In this document: positions 62,070-64,000 of the stretch, piece by piece | How positions within the stretch are numbered: position 1 is the first letter of the stretch | How the letters are laid out: every line of letters begins with the position of its first letter | Source of the DNA: Tetracladium setigerum | Taxonomy: Eukaryota; Ascomycota; Leotiomycetes; Helotiales | Length of the DNA stretch: 64,000 bases | Assembly: GCA_031472005.1 (NCBI GenBank) | Contig: PZJY01000001.1 | Coordinates: forward strand, 3,534,001-3,598,000 | Reading direction: 5' to 3' | The notes under the pieces: model-generated | Told to the model about the DNA's origin: nothing | Databases searched by the model: none | Seen by the model: the letters and a program-made list of their open reading frames with translations, nothing else | Made by a program: the position numbers and the translations under genes

Positions 62070-63525
62070 GCATTTTTTGGGTCCCTTTTTGGGAGGGGTC
62101 TGGAGGTCTTGCGTTGGACTTGATAGTCCCGCAGAGATAAAGAGTGACTGAGCCCGTATGTGAGAGAAATGCTTTTCTTTTTGGCGATGTTACAAGAAGA
62201 GTCGCGTAATTTAGGAGGGATTGAATTTTTGCGAGGTGCAGATTTGGGGAGAGACGTTCACTTGTGATTACTAAACTATACAGATTTGGATGCGTGCCAC
62301 AAGTAATTTCAAGGCGGCCGACGATGTTTATTTAATACAGTATCTAAATGGCAGATCGCATCCTCTCAATAATCATATATACTACTAATCTAGTCTACCT
62401 TACCTACCTATTCTTCCACTGACGTACATCACCAAGAACGGCTGCGAAGCCATCTTCTGGCCCCATTCTTATCAATATGCAAATCCTGTTCCCAAAAACT
62501 GACTATAGTAATCGTCTCCGACTCCCTTCCCAAATCCTCTTCTCAAATCCCTATCCCACTCTTCTTCAAATCCCCTCACCTCCATCACCCTCCATCACGA
62601 TTCACGATGACCACCAACAAACAGAAATTTGTTGCACGTCGCAACTCGGGACGGAACGATGATTGTTTCCGCCCCGAGAGGATAAAATACAAAAACACAT
62701 CATAAAAAAGTGACAGCAGACATAAAGCTGATGATATGAGCGGCGACACACCTTGTTCTCGGGGTTGTGATGCTCCGGTCGGATGTGAGATGTTTCCGAT
62801 GCAAGCATCAGTCTGGGCAGCTCGGAGGGGTAATAATAACCTGGAATGTTTGCATTGTTTGCGGGGAAGGAAGGCCGAGGCGAGGATTGGGGTTTGTGGG
62901 GAGAGTGAGATGAGAAGAGATGGATGGATGGATTGGAAATGAATTGTTGTTTGTTTGTTTGTTTGTTGGAGATAGTTGTTGATGACCATTAATAGATCAA
63001 CACATGCGAGTATCTGGGGTAGGTGGGGATTTGTGTTGGTCTTATTTGGGAATGGAAATTAGAGTTGGGTACCTAGCAGGTCAAGTTTAGACAAAGCATT
63101 TGTTGGTAAGACATAAACGCCAGTACTGTACTATTAATTGTGTATATGGTGACGGAAAGACTGCAGAGGTGAGCATGATTGATTGTTGACGCTCGAGTAA
63201 CTGATTTGAATGTTTTGTTTTTATTTGCTGCATGCAATCGACTACAGCTTATCATCCGCTGCTTCCACTCCCCCATGATCTTTCTATACAATCTGTAAAG
63301 CAAAGAACAAATCCTCCAAGCAAAAATGAAACATTCATAGACATGAAGTGATGCTAGTCCATGCCAAGATCGAAAACGCCATCCAACCAAGACAAATCCC
63401 ACAGAATGATATCAGAAAACGCCTAAGTGCATGCCTCATCCACACTCTTTGCTCTCATATCGATCATGTCCTCATCAAGCATTCGCTAAACTCCAGAATA
63501 TGCCAGGAAATGAATGTGTTAAAAA
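62070..63525. other. intergenic region after the tRNA
   Basis: About 1.45 kb with short repeats ((TTTG)n at about 62948-62968). No gene is supported; overlapping ORFs on both strands near 62600-62990 look like chance. Confidence 0.55.
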
Positions 63526-64000
63526 TCAAGCTGCTGGCTTTTTGGCCTGGTTCGAGAAGTAAAGACCAACAGCGACACCAGCGGCGATAGCGATGATGAC
63601 AGCGAGTGCAATCGCCCAGAACTTGATGCGGCATCGACGTTTGTCCTTTTGTTGTTGCTCGAGCCAGTCACTTCTACAACATTTGTTAGTTCATATTCAG
63701 ACTCTTGATCGGCGATGAGGAGGACTCAACGTACCTAGTGCTGCTTGCCTCACTCTTCTTGCTCTTCTTACTGAATTTGCTCTCCATACTATCGGCAGTA
63801 CCTGTGCGGTCACCCAAGCCCTTATTTTCGCCCTTGTCACCAACAACTCCTTTTTCCAAGTCCGCCTCCTTGGCCATTTGCTCGCTCTCGGTAATGTGCA
63901 TAGCTGTTGAGAATCGCTTCCAGAAGTGAGGGTCCCGAACTAGCCCAAAGGTTGGATCGATCGAGACTGGGCGGATGTTGTCGACCTTCGCGAGGGGCGA
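63526..64000 (-). CDS. single-pass membrane protein, 5' part outside window
   Basis: Last exon 63673-63526 and the preceding exon from 63735 upward to beyond the right edge. The visible part reads SPLAKVDNIRPVSIDPTFGL, then a long charged, Lys/Ser-rich segment (ESKFSKKSKKSEASSTR), then SDWLEQQQKDKRRCRIKFWA and a C-terminal transmembrane helix (AIALAVIIAIAAGVAVGLYF) with a short tail ending KKPAA. The intron between them has an ACTAAC branch site. This is a tail-anchored or type II topology. I do not recognise the family; the N-terminus is missing. Confidence 0.7.

Overview
The window is nuclear DNA of a filamentous ascomycete (Pezizomycotina). Genes are split by many short GT-AG introns, mostly 45 to 80 nt, with CTAAC or TACTAAC branch points. 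The intergenic DNA is rich in CT tracts and microsatellites, and the proteins look most like those of Leotiomycetes (Helotiales). The class-level placement is my inference from protein flavour; no marker gene was available to test it.

Layout from left to right: a partial CUE/UBA-like protein (minus); a GCK-type Ste20 kinase (minus); a Ubx5-type UBX cofactor (minus) divergent from the proteasome adaptor ECM29 (plus); UMP/CMP kinase URA6 (plus) convergent with eIF3m (minus); a Cys/Met-metabolism PLP enzyme (minus); pyruvate carboxylase (minus); a 4 kb gene-free stretch; clathrin heavy chain (minus); a 14-TM MFS transporter (minus); an Mlh2-type MutL homologue (minus) divergent from valyl-tRNA synthetase VAS1 (plus); an unknown small gene (minus); a long Thr/Pro-rich GPI-type cell-wall protein (plus); a 6PGDH-fold dehydrogenase (plus); a doubtful small secreted protein (minus); a membrane protein with two HxxHC motifs, UstYa-like (plus); a nuclear tRNA-Leu(AAG) with an intron (plus); and a partial single-pass membrane protein (minus). 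Left of about 50 kb the genes are mostly housekeeping. Right of 50 kb they are more sparse and accessory.

Two features run through the window. First, at least 16 places in eight genes need exactly one base added to a short homopolymer run to restore a conserved frame. ECM29, URA6 and VAS1 are among them, so consensus error is more likely than decay, and gene ends predicted by ORF alone will be wrong here. Second, the 5' ends of pyruvate carboxylase and clathrin heavy chain are split into very small exons (8, 12, 21, 21, 27, 32 and 38 nt) that are invisible as ORFs but restore conserved residues exactly.

I found no transposon, CRISPR, complete biosynthetic cluster or clearly novel multi-gene system.
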